Positions 23,000 through 33,905 of a stretch of 64,000 nt of DNA are shown here, piece by piece (positions within the stretch are counted from its first letter, which is position 1; each line of letters starts with the position of its first letter). The stretch spans positions 1-64,000 of the forward strand of contig JAIXMR010000036.1 of the NCBI GenBank assembly GCA_025677835.1, written 5' to 3'. The notes under the pieces were generated by a model that was given only the letters and a program-made list of their open reading frames with translations, was not told the origin of the DNA and made no database searches. The position numbers were made by a program, and so were the translations under genes. The stretch is from Sporodiniella umbellata. Taxonomy: Eukaryota > Mucoromycota > Mucoromycetes > Mucorales > Rhizopodaceae.

Positions 23000-23635
23000 T
23001 TTTATAGTTAAAAGTAAGAAAAAAAGAAAAAGAAAAAAAGAGACACTGTTTAAAATAAAATTTTTGGGTGAGATGGACACATAAATGAGTTTCAAAGCGT
23101 TGTTACACGCCTATTGTTTTTAGTATAAGTTGCATATGTTTATATATATATATATATATATATTTATTTTCTTTTAAGGACATGTTTTACTGTAAACTAT
23201 CATCCTTTTCTCTGATTGTGTTTTTGATTGTAAGCTTAATTGCAAGTATTTTGACATTGAATGTATAGCAACTAGACTATTTTGTGTAAAGACAGGGAAC
23301 GCGGCAGCAGAAAACAATTGTAGTATAAAACAATAAGAAAATACAGTATGTTTTACACTGATGTCAAAACAAATAGATTTGTAAGCATACAAAAAAAAAT
23401 GAAATTGCCAAAAGCGAAAAAAAATGTAACAGTTCAGAAACTGAAAAAACAAAAGCAACAATGTTTGAATTATATTATGTGGCCATATGCCAAACGCAAA
23501 TTAGAGAAGCATATACACATAGACATACAAATGTATACGATAATGTTTTTTTTTAAAAAAAAAAATGGAAAAAGGAATCTGTAGTGTTATTCTTGGTATC
23601 AATATTGCTGTTTTAGTCTAAGGCAATGTTAAAGA
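23000..23635. other. intergenic, TA microsatellite
   Basis: Contains a TA-dinucleotide tract (about 23142-23163) and AT-rich sequence. Short open frames here are Lys- or Phe-rich by composition only. Confidence 0.5.
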
Positions 23636-24628
23636 TCAGTCGCTTCCTACAATACCGCCCTTGTTTATGCCGACAGCTTTTTCAACCACCTCTCTCATAA
23701 GATCAATCAGAGTACAACAGACGACAACAATATGAGCCTCAAAAGTGTTTGGGTGCTCCACCAAATTGAGAGCGTTTTTGTCAATGATAAGCTTGCCAAG
23801 CTGAATGAGGTAGCCCATCCGATGACTGTCAAACTCTGCAATTACCCGCCATTTCTCGCTTTGGTGTTTTACTTCACAGACAAGGTCATGAGAAAGTAGA
23901 CTGATTCGTTTCCAGCGGATACGATAGTCTTCAAATTCGGTTTCATATGTAAACATGAGATGAGATTTGGTGATGTTCAACATGGGTGAGGCTGCGCCTG
24001 TTTGAATGGCTTCTTCGTTTTCTGTAAAGTCCTTCCACTGTACCGTAATGTCTTTTTTGAAAGCCCTTCTCCGGGTTTCAGCCACCTTGACCTCCTCACC
24101 TTCAAACACACGATAGAGGGTGTTTTGAAAGCCCCAGGAATAAGAGTGGGGCTGAGCTTTTTTGTAGGCCTTTACCTTTGTGCCATCAAAGTAAATATCG
24201 TGCTGTTGAGGCCGTGTCAGAGAAAGTTTACGGATATCATATCGAATCATGTCTTCCATAGGCTTTTTTTTTAATACTTCTAATAAAGCCAATCGACTGC
24301 TATAAGTTGCGTTGCTTCCACCACTGGTGATGCTACTTGCACTTGACATACTCGGTGTAGGTACAGGGAACCCTGTGGTGGATACACTGGTGGTGGGAGG
24401 TGACACGTGAGTGAGAATGCTTGAAGTGGCTGAAGGCTCATCGCTTGTTCTTATGTCAGGTCTTTTGCCATCTACGAAATCTGAACGAACAATCAAATCT
24501 TCCAACACTTCTGCTGGTAAAGAAGTTTGAGGCTCGGTTTCTTCGTCATAAGCATTGGGTTTGTCGTACATTCCTTCATCTATGGTATCTGGTTTTTGAG
24601 TGGGTATGTCATCCAAATCAGGTTTCAT
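23636..24628 (-). CDS. hypothetical protein, 330 aa
   Basis: Single open frame from an ATG, clean to its stop. The first 70 residues are acidic and Pro/Asp-rich; residues about 70-110 are a Ser/Thr/Pro linker. The last 210 residues look like a folded domain rich in beta strands and aromatics (YDIRKLSLTRPQQHDIYFDG, SYSWGFQNTLYRVFEGEEV, ITVQWKDF, RIRWKRISLLSHDLVCEV, WRVIAEFDSHRMGYLIQLGK). The strand-rich pattern with WRVIAEFDSHRMGYLIQLGK near the end reminds me of tubby/LURP-type folds, but I cannot confirm this by eye. No signal peptide or membrane segment. Function not recognised. Confidence 0.7.
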   Translation of the reverse strand: MKPDLDDIPTQKPDTIDEGMYDKPNAYDEETEPQTSLPAEVLEDLIVRSDFVDGKRPDIRTSDEPSATSSILTHVSPPTTSVSTTGFPVPTPSMSSASSITSGGSNATYSSRLALLEVLKKKPMEDMIRYDIRKLSLTRPQQHDIYFDGTKVKAYKKAQPHSYSWGFQNTLYRVFEGEEVKVAETRRRAFKKDITVQWKDFTENEEAIQTGAASPMLNITKSHLMFTYETEFEDYRIRWKRISLLSHDLVCEVKHQSEKWRVIAEFDSHRMGYLIQLGKLIIDKNALNLVEHPNTFEAHIVVVCCTLIDLMREVVEKAVGINKGGIVGSD

Positions 24629-25294
24629 TTGAAGCTCCCTTTTTTTTTTTGGTATATGTATAAAAGGAGAAGAAAAAAGTTGTATTTATAGATATCTGAA
24701 AGACTGAGTCATTTCAAGTAGTGTCTAAGGACTTTGTTTTTATGAGTTTCAAACAAAAAAAGAAATAGAGCGGTAAATTCTATCTCATTTAGGCCATCTT
24801 GCCAAAACGAGAGAAATACTGCAAGTCAAATCAAATAGACCCAAAGATCCTTTTTTTTTTTTTGGCTCAAGACGATTAGAACAAAACGTTATGAAAGCTT
24901 GATTAAAGGTTGTCAACTAAAGTTGTACAGGTACGCCCAAAGAGATTTGATAGTTGTTTAACGAAAGAACAGAATTTAGTACTGACAAAAATTCAAAAAT
25001 TCAAAAAAAAAAACCTTAAAAACAAATATATCTTTCGGGGTACATTCTTTCAGCAGTATAAGCCAAGTATTGATTTTCTCGTGCAGTAAGCTATACTTTT
25101 AAGAATTTTGACAGGTATTTACTTTTGTTGTCACTACAAGAGTTATACCAAAACGTTTCAGTAGCCTGTTACAGGTTTCAATCGTCCGTTAAGACCTTAT
25201 TAGCATAGGAAAATATCCTTTTTTTTTTTTGGCCTACAGCAGCAAACAAAAGCAATCAGGGATTTTTTTCGGGTAAAATTGTTTTGGCAAGAGC
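24629..25294. other. intergenic
   Basis: Poly(T) runs near 24851 and 25219. Upstream region of the 330-aa hypothetical gene; no coding frame recognised. Confidence 0.45.
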
Positions 25295-25656
25295 TTACTT
25301 TATTGGAGACAACAGCATAACGAAGGTATCATCTGGTTTAGACTTGCCCAAAAGCGCTTTAGGTTCATTAGCAGTTTCCGCTAACATCTTGATTGATAAA
25401 GAAGAAAACACACATAGAGAATGGCCATTTTCAAACTTCAACAGGTAGTGCCGTTGCTTTCGTATAGATAACCGGGTTCTACCCAGGCCTACTTGTATTG
25501 TTTTTGTCTTTAATGTGCAACAGAAAGTACAAAAAGGCTTCCTTTTTATTTTTTTATTTTTCAAGTTTGGTTTTTATAGTAGTAACACATCACCAAAGAA
25601 ATACCGGGACCAGAATGTATGTGTAAAAGCACATATTTTCGACTTTTTATTTCCAT
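25295..25656 (-). CDS. possible small hypothetical protein, 91 aa
   Basis: Two exons are proposed: 25594-25656 (MEIKSRKYVLLHIHSGPGIS) and 25295-25507, joined in phase 0 at a gtgatg donor and an acceptor reading attaaag. The second exon is 70 codons of mixed, non-repetitive composition (TIQVGLGRTRLSIRKQRHYL, then LLKFENGHSLCVFSS), unlike random AT-rich DNA. No family recognised. It would be divergent from RTC4 with only 63 bp between the two ATGs, an (ATT)n tract between them. It could also be a 3' exon of a gene whose first exon I have misplaced. Confidence 0.35.
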
Positions 25657-25665
25657 CCTGTTTTC

Positions 25666-25671
<6 letters not shown>

Positions 25672-25696
<25 letters not shown>

Positions 25697-25697
25697 G
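25672..25697. repeat. (ATT)n microsatellite
   Basis: A pure ATT/TTA trinucleotide run directly before the RTC4 start. Confidence 0.85.
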
Positions 25698-25719
25698 TTT
25701 ATTACTTTTTGAGAAAAAG

Positions 25720-26904
25720 ATGCATAAGAGAAACAACAGCATAGTCAATAAGAGAAGCAACAGTATAATCAATCTGTCTCATCGCAAAAGCAAGTTTTCA
25801 GCCAAGCCAGTAACTATTGATGTACCGAAAGATACCAGCTCAGATTGGGTGAATCAACATTACATGGGCTCAGGTCAAGTCCAGAGACGGTATAAACGAA
25901 AGCTGGATCCTTTTCAGGTGCTAGACGACCATGACGATGACTTTCAAAAGAGCAAGAATGCTAAAAGAGAACCAGCGATATCTAGTTTTATTTTACCCAA
26001 CAAAAGAAAGCCAAAGATGATGGAAAAGGACGATAAGAAACAAGTGAATTGTCTACTTCAGTCTGTGGAAGAAATCAAAAGAGAAGTAGGAAAGAAATCG
26101 CAAGCTGAGCAATGTCCTTTTTGCGGTGAGACATTAGAACCTTTGACAGAGATTCTTCGACGCCAATTAGATCGGCTAAAAAGAAAAGATCAGGAGCATC
26201 GCGAACAACAAAAAGAGAAACAGAAACATGAGGATGCTCTTTCGTCCTTTAGCCGGCCTTTGGATCTGATTGTCCACAAGAGGCAGGTATCGGATGTGGA
26301 CCAACACACGTTTTGCAAGCTGCATTGTCGAGAGCTGGTATTGAAACCGCTAGGTCAGCGACGTGGGTACCCAGAATCGATTGATTTTGACAGTATTGAG
26401 AGACGGATGGAGAGTTTGGAAGAGCAGGTAGAGGATGTTATATATGGCAGGATCCAGAGCCAATTCAAAAAGACTGTGATGGCCACGTACGAGGAAGTGG
26501 GTATAGGCAAGGCAAGAAACGCGCTTTATGCTATGCATCGCGTGGATCAATCTATTCCAGGGTATTATGGGCCGCGTGGGGCAGCCGTGATATCACAAGT
26601 ACTTTCCAAAAAGTATCTCTATACCCACCTGTTGACACAAGAAATCACACAACCTCTTTTACCGATAGAATACATACAACAGGTGCTGGTGCCTGAGATA
26701 GGTATCCGTTTAATTCGCCAAGACCTTTTGACCAAACATACAAAAGAAAAACAAAGAGGTGTACTTGATTTCACCCGTCGTATCCCTCCAAACATCACTC
26801 AACTGGCTGAAGAAACGATGGCAGAAAGCAAAGACTATGGAGCTGCTATGTTTCCAATGCTGCAAGAAGAAACCATCACCTTACTCTCAGACAACGAAGA
26901 ATAA
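25720..26904 (+). CDS. RTC4: RTC4-like protein, 394 aa
   Basis: Restriction-of-telomere-capping protein 4 family. The N-terminal 110 residues are basic and low-complexity. A CPFCGE motif (about 140) may form half of a zinc site; a coiled, charged helix (about 152-185) follows. The C-terminal RTC4 domain (about 205-370) has FCKLHCRELVLKPLGQRRGY, PESIDFDSIE, the glycine-rich PGYYGPRGAAVI and VLVPEIGIRLIRQD. In yeast, loss of RTC4 affects cells with uncapped telomeres; the molecular role is not settled. Single exon here. The ATG sits just after the (ATT)n tract and a TTTTTGAGAAAA stretch. Confidence 0.88.
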   Translation: MHKRNNSIVNKRSNSIINLSHRKSKFSAKPVTIDVPKDTSSDWVNQHYMGSGQVQRRYKRKLDPFQVLDDHDDDFQKSKNAKREPAISSFILPNKRKPKMMEKDDKKQVNCLLQSVEEIKREVGKKSQAEQCPFCGETLEPLTEILRRQLDRLKRKDQEHREQQKEKQKHEDALSSFSRPLDLIVHKRQVSDVDQHTFCKLHCRELVLKPLGQRRGYPESIDFDSIERRMESLEEQVEDVIYGRIQSQFKKTVMATYEEVGIGKARNALYAMHRVDQSIPGYYGPRGAAVISQVLSKKYLYTHLLTQEITQPLLPIEYIQQVLVPEIGIRLIRQDLLTKHTKEKQRGVLDFTRRIPPNITQLAEETMAESKDYGAAMFPMLQEETITLLSDNEE

Positions 26905-27149
26905 AACCATAATAGCAAACCCACACACACACATGCAAATAAATAAATAAAAACATACATAATCGTATTGTATCAAACGATAAATGACAACCAAAAAAAA
27001 AAAAAAAAAAAAAAAAAGGAATCTTTTCTTTTAAAAGTTTTCAACAAAAATTCGACTTTATTTTTTGTTTGTAGTGTTGTTTACATTTGTTGTATCCTGT
27101 TCATCTAATCCAACTCTGTATCGTCTTTGTTTTGTTTTTGTTTATACAT

Positions 27150-27592
27150 TTAATGGTGTTCGACGTTCTTGTGGTGCTCTGTAAAGGGAAAAAGATTAGT
27201 TATGACAATGACGCGCCAAAAAAAACAAAAAAAAAATAGAGATAATTACTCAAGTGGAAGTGATAATCGATAGTGTAACCAATAGCGAAAACACCAAAGA
27301 TGAGGTGAAGCAAAGGAGTAACAGAAGCATTGTCACCGTCAATGTAACGAGCCTTGTATTTACCGAAAGGACCAGAGGGCTTAGGAGCTTGGACAGCACC
27401 CTTGGGCAAAGTCTAGGCGAGAGAAACAAGTTAATTTCCAAAAGCATTTGTGAAGAAATGATTTACCTTGTAGAAGTTGACCAAGCTGTTGATGGAAGCA
27501 TCGTTAGAAGCACCAGAAACCTTGGTAGCAGCAGCTACGTTAGGAGGAATAAGGGTCTTGGTAGAATAGGCACGACGGAAAAATGCGTTCAT
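27150..27592 (-). CDS. ATP17: mitochondrial ATP synthase subunit f
   Basis: Membrane (Fo) subunit of the mitochondrial ATP synthase. Exons 27467-27592, 27250-27412 and 27150-27178 encode 105 aa, close to yeast Atp17 (101 aa in the precursor as I recall it). The start MNAFFRRAYSTKTLIPPNV is a short presequence leading into the family motif TLIPP. LVNFYK, then KYKARYIDGDNAS and the single membrane helix LHLIFGVFAIGYTIDY follow, with a short basic/His tail KHHKNVEHH from the last exon. All splice sites are GT-AG and frame closes at 318 nt. It is head to head with the alternative NADH dehydrogenase gene. Confidence 0.95.
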
Positions 27593-28135
27593 TTTGTTTA
27601 ATACTGAGAAAAAAAAAAGAGGAAAAAAAAAAAAAAATCAGTGCTGGATTAAGCCTATCCAGTGTAAAAATTTCTTTTTGGGGAGCAACCAGGGGGGTAA
27701 TCGGTTATTTAAATAAATCACGTCACCCTTTCACTCTTGACACTTTTCGTATTTTCGGAAACCGACACATGGAAGTGCATTTAACCAAAACCGAGCTTGA
27801 TGCTCACTCCAAAGGGCGTGTTTTTTTTTTCTTTTTTTTTTTTTTAGAAACTACCTCAGCATGATGGAAGGGTTCACAAAAAAAAAAAGTCTGAGTACAA
27901 CGTCAGAAAAGGAATGGATATTTGTCGGCCATAGACTCAAAGAGAGCAGCGATAAGATTACTGCCGTTTACTATTCCCCCCCCTTTTTTTTTTGTTTTCC
28001 AGCAAAAAAAAAAATCTCTCAATTTACAAAGCATGCGTGAGAGAAAGAGATAAAGATTTTCTTTTTTTTCTTTTTTTCCTTTCATTCCCTTTTTCTTTTC
28101 TGTTTTTTTTTAAAAAAAAACAAAAAAAAAACAAA
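27593..28135. promoter_or_regulatory. bidirectional promoter region ATP17 / NADH dehydrogenase
   Basis: 543 bp separate the two ATGs. It holds A- and T-homopolymer blocks near both starts, and a more complex core (about 27660-27800) with inverted CCAAT-like words (ATTGG/CCAAT types are not perfect) that I cannot assign to a factor. Both genes feed the mitochondrial respiratory system, so co-regulation is plausible but inferred. Confidence 0.45.
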
Positions 28136-29942
28136 ATGCAGTGTGGCAGTAGACTGTGGAGAGGTAAGCAAGATTTGTAGTAAAGCGTTATTGAGATAGT
28201 GTGTATAGCGGGTATCAGACAAAGAGGGCTAGTGAATCATCTGAGGGGACGTCAATGGATAAGCACCACTCCTGTTGAAAAGAAATCCTCTCGATGGAAG
28301 ACGTTCAAAAATGTGAGTGTTCTAGGCACGGTGGGATTTGTAGGCTATACGTTTTACAGTAAGTAAAGGGATTCAAGCCAGTGAAAAAGCCTAACGCTTG
28401 AAAGCAATGTATGAACATCTACACCCTACGATGTCGCCCATGCCTATGGATCCCAGCAAGAAGACGATTGTTGTTCTGGGCAGTGGATGGGGTGCTACTT
28501 CTTTTCTGAAAGCAATTGATACCACCCTTTACAACGTCATGGTTGTTTCGCCCAGAAACTATTTTTTGTTTACCCCTCTCTTACCCAGCTGTACTGTAGG
28601 TACCTTGGATTTTCGTTCACTGGTTGAACCTATTCGCTTCATTACGCGCCATAAGGCAGCTGAAGTAAAAGTGTACGAGGCTGAATGTACAGAGATTGAT
28701 GCAACTAAGAAGCAAATCACGATTGTAGGTAAAGTCAAAGTGTTTTGTGAAAAAAAAAAAAAAAAAAAAAACATGTGAAATCACACCTTTATAAGATAGC
28801 TCCGAAGTAAAAGGCGAAAGTGCCAGCCGTACGATGCCCTATGATTATCTAGTGGTTGGTGTCGGCGCCCAAAGCCAGACGTTTGGTATTGAAGGTGTAG
28901 CCGAGTACGGCTGTTTTCTGAAAGAGGTCTGGGATGCACAGAAGATCCGATCAAAGCTGATGGACTGCATTGAGACTGCTGCTTTCCCTGGTCAGTCCGA
29001 GAAAGAGATTGAACGTCTGTTGCATATGGTGGTGGTAGGGGGAGGTCCAACGGGTATTGAATATGCAGCTGAGTTGCATGATTTCCTAGTGGATGATTTG
29101 AGTGCTTGGTATCCAGGTAAACAGAATCGCTGTTTTTTTTTTTTTTTTTTTTTTAGCGTGGATTGACCCATGTTTCTTTAGAGCTTGCGGATAAGATCAA
29201 AATCACGCTTGTCGAAGCTATGCCAAACGTGCTTCCTGCTTTTTCCAAGCAGTTGATTGATTACACCGAATCCACCTTCAAAGAACAACGTATTGAGATC
29301 CACACCAAGACCATGGTCAAGCAGGTAAAGGAAAAGGAAATCGTAGTGCAAAAGCCAGACGGGAGCCAAGAGGCCATGCCTTACGGCCTTTTGGTATGGG
29401 CCACAGGCAATACCACACGCCCGCTAGTGAAGGACCTGATTTCCCAATTCCCTCAAGTACAGACCGTCCGTCGTGGCTTGGTCGTAGACGATTGGCTCCG
29501 TATGACGGGTACCGACGATATCTACGCTATTGGTGATTGTACCGCCACCCAATATGCCCCTACGGCCCAAGTAGCTGCACAACAGGGTAAATACCTTGCT
29601 CGTGTCTTTGCCCAGCTCCATGCGACTGAACATCACCAGACCCAGCTTGAGGACACCACCCGGGAAGAGGAAAAACAAAAGATTGAGCGTAAATTGAAAA
29701 AAGCCCAGGACATCAAACCATTCCATTACTCTCACCAGGGCTCGCTGTGTTATATTGGAGCTGATAAGGCCATTGCTGACCTCCCTTTGGGGCCTGGCAA
29801 TCTTTCTTCTGGTGGCGTGGCTACCTATGCTTTCTGGCGTTCGGCTTATGTTTCCAACCTCTTTTCTGCTCGTAATAGATGGCTGGTTATCACCGACTGG
29901 ACCAAAAAGACCTTCTGGGGTCGCGATATTTCTAGAGAATAA
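28136..29942 (+). CDS. alternative (type II) NADH dehydrogenase, 527 aa
   Basis: Rotenone-insensitive NADH:ubiquinone oxidoreductase of the mitochondrial inner membrane (NDE/NDI family). Exons 28136-28163, 28209-28358, 28405-28728, 28796-29116 and 29182-29942 give a frame of 527 aa. The first 60 residues are Arg/Ser-rich with a hydrophobic stretch (SVLGTVGFVGYTFY), a mitochondrial presequence plus possible membrane anchor. FAD fold: VVLGSGWGATSFLK; second dinucleotide fold: VVVGGGPTGIEYAAEL; conserved VVSPRNYFLFTPLLPS, IYAIGDCTA and the family C-terminus FDW-like VITDWTKKTFWGRDISR. No EF-hand insert is present. The N-terminal anchor favours an external (NDE) enzyme but does not prove it. A transposon remnant begins 26 bp after the stop. 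Confidence 0.95.
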
Positions 29943-29967
29943 TGTTTCTGTTCAAAAAAAGAAAGTA

Positions 29968-30811
29968 CAGTCGTTCCAACGCGATTTTTTTTTTAAAAAT
30001 AAATGGGCGGGCAATAGATTTTTCCCAAAGTACGAACTTTTACTTCTCAAAGGGTGGACTATTGAAGTTCAAAGGGTGGTTTGAATACATTTCTGTTAAA
30101 AATATTTCTAACACCACAACGCACTAAACATGAATACGCTTTTTTTTTATGGAAACTAAAGTTTTGGATCGTTTAGCTTGGGTTATGAAGTGGGCTACAA
30201 CAGATATGAATTTTCTCATTTTTATTAATGAATCTGCATTCCGGATCAATATTGATATTGATAGCCGAAAAAGAAAGGCAGCGGATAGCCCTAAAGGCCC
30301 ATGAGGAAAGATACTGTCGCTAGCCATTATATAAACTTCCTTGAAAAAACTATGGATGAAATGAATTGTTTTCCAGAGTTGAAAGGTCAATATATAGTGA
30401 CGGACAATGCTCCCATTCACACTACTAAAGAAATGGACCTTAAAAAGAGGATTTAAATGTATTTGTCTTCCTCTTTATTTTTTTTAGCTTAACCCTATTG
30501 AAAAGTTCTGGGTAATAGCTAAAAATAAAGTAAAACGTAGTCGATTTAAGGATTTTGAGAATTTGTCAAGTAGAATATCTGATGCTTGCAACTCAGTTCC
30601 TCCTAAGCACCTTCAAGCATTCGTTCAGTATACAGTTTATGTCTTTCAAAGTTCTCGAATAGTAAAGCCATTTAAGCTGCTTAATAAAAAGAAATAAATA
30701 ACCTTATAAACTACTATATTATTTAAACATATACTTTAGAAACAACCGCCCTTTGAGAAGTAAAATCTCGTACTTTATTTAAAAATCCGCCCTTTTGCGT
30801 TGAAACGACTT
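29968..30811 (+). mobile_element. Tc1/mariner-type element remnant, 844 bp
   Basis: Bounded by imperfect terminal inverted repeats and a TA target duplication. The left end (29968-30057) starts CAGTCGTTCCAACGC and includes TACTTCTCAAAGGGTGG; the right end (30746-30811) read in reverse starts AAGTCGTTTCAACGC and includes TACTTCTCAAAGGGCGG. Flanking bases are TA at 29966-29967 and 30812-30813. Between them lies a broken DDE transposase. The left repeat carries an insertion of about 24 bp relative to the right one. Insertion lies within the probable 3' UTR of the NADH dehydrogenase gene. Confidence 0.85.
30149..30696 (+). pseudogene. DDE transposase fragment, broken
   Basis: Three pieces of a Tc1/mariner-like (DDE superfamily) transposase remain, with stops and deletions between them. 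Piece 1 from 30149 includes MNFLIFINESAFRIN, where the Glu-Ser-Ala-Phe-x-Ile-Asn block is typical of fungal copies. Piece 2 (about 30334-30450) has YIVTDNAPIHT, the second catalytic Asp region. Piece 3 (about 30490-30696) has LNPIEKFWVIAKNKVKR, the region of the third acidic residue, followed by the family tail SSRISDACNSVPPKHLQAF. The first catalytic Asp block and the PPYSPE block are missing. Too short and interrupted to be active. Confidence 0.85.
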
Positions 30812-30916
30812 TAAATGTTTTCTTTTCCAAAAATGGAATTTTTTTTTTTTTTACAAATGTCAAGAGCAGCTACAGCGAAATTCATTTGTTTTTATTTTAT
30901 TTTACTTGCTTTCTAA

Positions 30917-31557
30917 ATGCCAGTCCATAAACGGCCTTTGCCTCCTACTCCCAACCAGCCACGCTTCAAAGAATCCAGACCCGAATACGAAAACGAAATA
31001 GAAAGACTAAAAAGAGAACTGAAGGATTGGAAGGATCAGGCGGAAGAGAGTGAAAGACGATATAAAGAATCCAAGCAAAAATACATAGAAAAAGAACGTC
31101 GGATGATACAACGCCACCAGACTGAGCTGGACGCAATCACACGAGCCCAGGTGAAGCAAACAAATGAGTATTTGGATCTTATCTCCCAGCTCAGAAACGA
31201 AAATACAACACCTCGTCTGGGTGCCACAGGTCTGTTGTGTGCTACGACTGAGGTAATCCGGCCCTTACTCTTTTTGTTTGCTTACATGTTGTTTTCTAGA
31301 TGGCTTATAAGACGGCTACCACGCTGGATACAGAAAGCCAAAGCTATTCGGATCGCTTGATAGATAAAATGAACGTAAGAAACTTAGTCTAGCCTCTCGC
31401 TCTCTCTTATTAATACAACCTTTATCACTAGGAAATGATGCACCAAATGGAGGGCACCCTTTCTGATTTCCACCAACAAATCTATGCGGAAGAAATGTCA
31501 CCTAGGTCTCCACCGCCCCTTTCTATTGACATTGGCTCTTCTGAAGAAGAAAAATAA
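30917..31557 (+). CDS. coiled-coil protein, 178 aa
   Basis: Exons 30917-31252, 31300-31374 and 31432-31557, all phase 0 with GT-AG borders. A Pro-rich N-terminus (MPVHKRPLPPTPNQPRF) leads into a long charged heptad stretch (about 22-95: YENEIERLKRELKDWKDQAE and following). Then come a Thr-rich piece, EMMHQMEGTLSDFHQQ, and a Pro/Ser/acidic tail ending SSEEEK. Composition says parallel coiled coil; I recognise no named family. If intron 1 were retained the frame would read a false hydrophobic tail, which is why splicing matters here. Confidence 0.7.
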
Positions 31558-33862
31558 GGCCTTTTTTAGTTTACCATCCAAGGCTCACTTGCGTCATTTG
31601 TTTTTCTCTTATACATATATAGATTTGATAACATTTCTTCATTCATATGATTGCTTTATTATATATGTGGTTTTGTTTCATAGCTCTTATAAAAGACAAA
31701 AAAGCCTCCAACTGTACATTGATGTCCTGTTTCTTGAGGAATAAAAAATCTAGTAAAAGTTTGTACTTGCTTTAGTCAGCTTGGTTTTTATCGTTGGTAC
31801 TATCGGCACATAAAAGTCAAAAAAATTTCAAGAATTTCAGTTTTAACAAAAGCAATACCAAAGCAAGTGCTCTTTAGAGCGACTCTAAAACAGCGCTTAG
31901 GAGTTTTTAAGAGGTCGTATATTGCAGTAATAAAGTATAATCAGAATAAAAGCATAAAAGCTTTTTTTTTTTTTTTTTTTTACTATCTAAAGCGCTTGAA
32001 AGACAGGCTAGTTACACATGCTATAGTATGGCCAAACACATTATGCCAATGTATACCTTACGCCAATAATATACAATTGAGTACAGTAATGCGAAATAGG
32101 TACTACTAACTGACTGAAACGATTGCAGTTCTTATAGATTTTACATATGTTACCAGCCAGCTGAGCTAGTAAGGGCTTCTGTATAGACTTTGTTCATAGT
32201 CGGGCTCTTATTGTCTTTGGATGGGTCAAGTTACACAATTGACATTCTGTTTTAATAGATAGACGGTGTTGAGCTATCAGGGGTACATTTTATTGTGCAA
32301 CTTGCAAACGAAAGAGTTTTTTTATTTTTATTTTTTTGGGAATTCAGGTTGTGATTGTTTTATCTAGCACCATCTCTCTTCATGTTGATTGATGCACTCA
32401 CTATTTCTTGAACAACACATCCTCACTGCGTTCTTGTAGAACCGCAACAGACGCCGGGCCTTTATCTTGAACTATTATTTTTGCCATTGACAAAAGTACA
32501 ACAAACTGTGCTCTAGGCGTTTTTTTTTTCTTTTTTGCAACATCAATACTTTGAGTACCTATGGTCGTTAAGTAAACAAGACATTTATAACTACTGAATT
32601 GTAGTTGATCCGCTACTGAAAATCTCTCTCCTCAAATGCTCACCTCCTCCTTTTTTTCTGATTATCCTCTTGTTATACAAACTGTTGTACATTTCAAGTC
32701 CCCTGTTTGCTTATCTTTATTTGTTTAGTCATCTTCTTGTAAAACACCTCTGTTGATAGTCTCACTACATATACGCATACAAAACAACTCACAAAAAAGC
32801 CTTTTTTTTTTTTTTTGAGGTAAAAGGAGTTAAGCAGCACCAAAGTGAACGAGATAGTCCAAGCAGCTAACGTGTTTTTTTTTTTTTTTACAAGAAAGAT
32901 TACAAAGGGCTCTATTCTGCTTTAAATAGCTTAACATGCTTTGATTGAAAATTATAGAAAAAGACAAGAATGAACAGTACTTTCTAATTTTAAACTATGA
33001 GCCTAGACGGGTCTTGAACCTCCTGCGCTCATGTATCCTTACTTTAACTCTACGCCGAGTATAATAAACTCTTTAGCGGAGATGATCCTTTCTATTGATA
33101 CTGTGGTTCTGATAGTAATAACTCGGGAACTTTTTTTTAAGAAAAAAAACAAGTTTTCCTAATATCAAAAGCAGACCATACAAGAGACCATAGCCAATTT
33201 CTCTTGATACATTGAAAGTCCCCCCCCCTGTTTTTTCTTTAAAAATTAACGTGATGTGACATTGTTTTCAAAACACAGGCATTATAAGTATGATTTTTTC
33301 AAGTAGATAATGATTGACCAGTGGTGCTGATGTCTATTGACTGGAACAAATGTTTCTGAGAAGCATAAAAGATGGCCAGTGAAAGCTCTTGATTGTTGCG
33401 TCATTCAAAACGTGTGTTTTTTACTGTCTATCATTTATAGAAAAAAATATATAGTGTTTCATCTTTGAAAATCCATATTTATAAAAAATAAGGGGGAAAT
33501 AAAAATAGAAAGAAAGGCCTCTAAACATTTAAAAAAAAAAAAAAAAAAAAAAAAGGTCAGTAGAATATCATCAGGAAGCATACCATTTCTTAGTAAACAT
33601 AGTCTAGCCAGCAGATATTTGTAGTACTGAATTGTATGCACTTTTTTGAAGTGGCTGATACATAAAAAGAAAGTGAAGGAAGGCTATGTAACATTTAACA
33701 GCAATTCTTACGTATGCCTTTATTATTGATTAGAAATCTTTGTGTGCTCTCTAACAGCCGGATATCTTATTATTGCAGTTAAATTGTAGAGTATTTTCCA
33801 AAATTTAAAGCGTTTTGGTTGATGTAAAGATCTCCGAGCTATTGCAACGCATTGAAAATCAT

Positions 33863-33905
<43 letters not shown>

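Noticed and set aside
33000..33075. tRNA-like sequence on the minus strand with a B-box-like GGTTCAAGACC and a pairable GAGTTTA/TAGGCTC stem
   Set aside because: The T stem has two or three mismatches and no sensible anticodon loop could be drawn. At most a decayed tRNA or SINE head; a tRNAscan-SE run would settle it.
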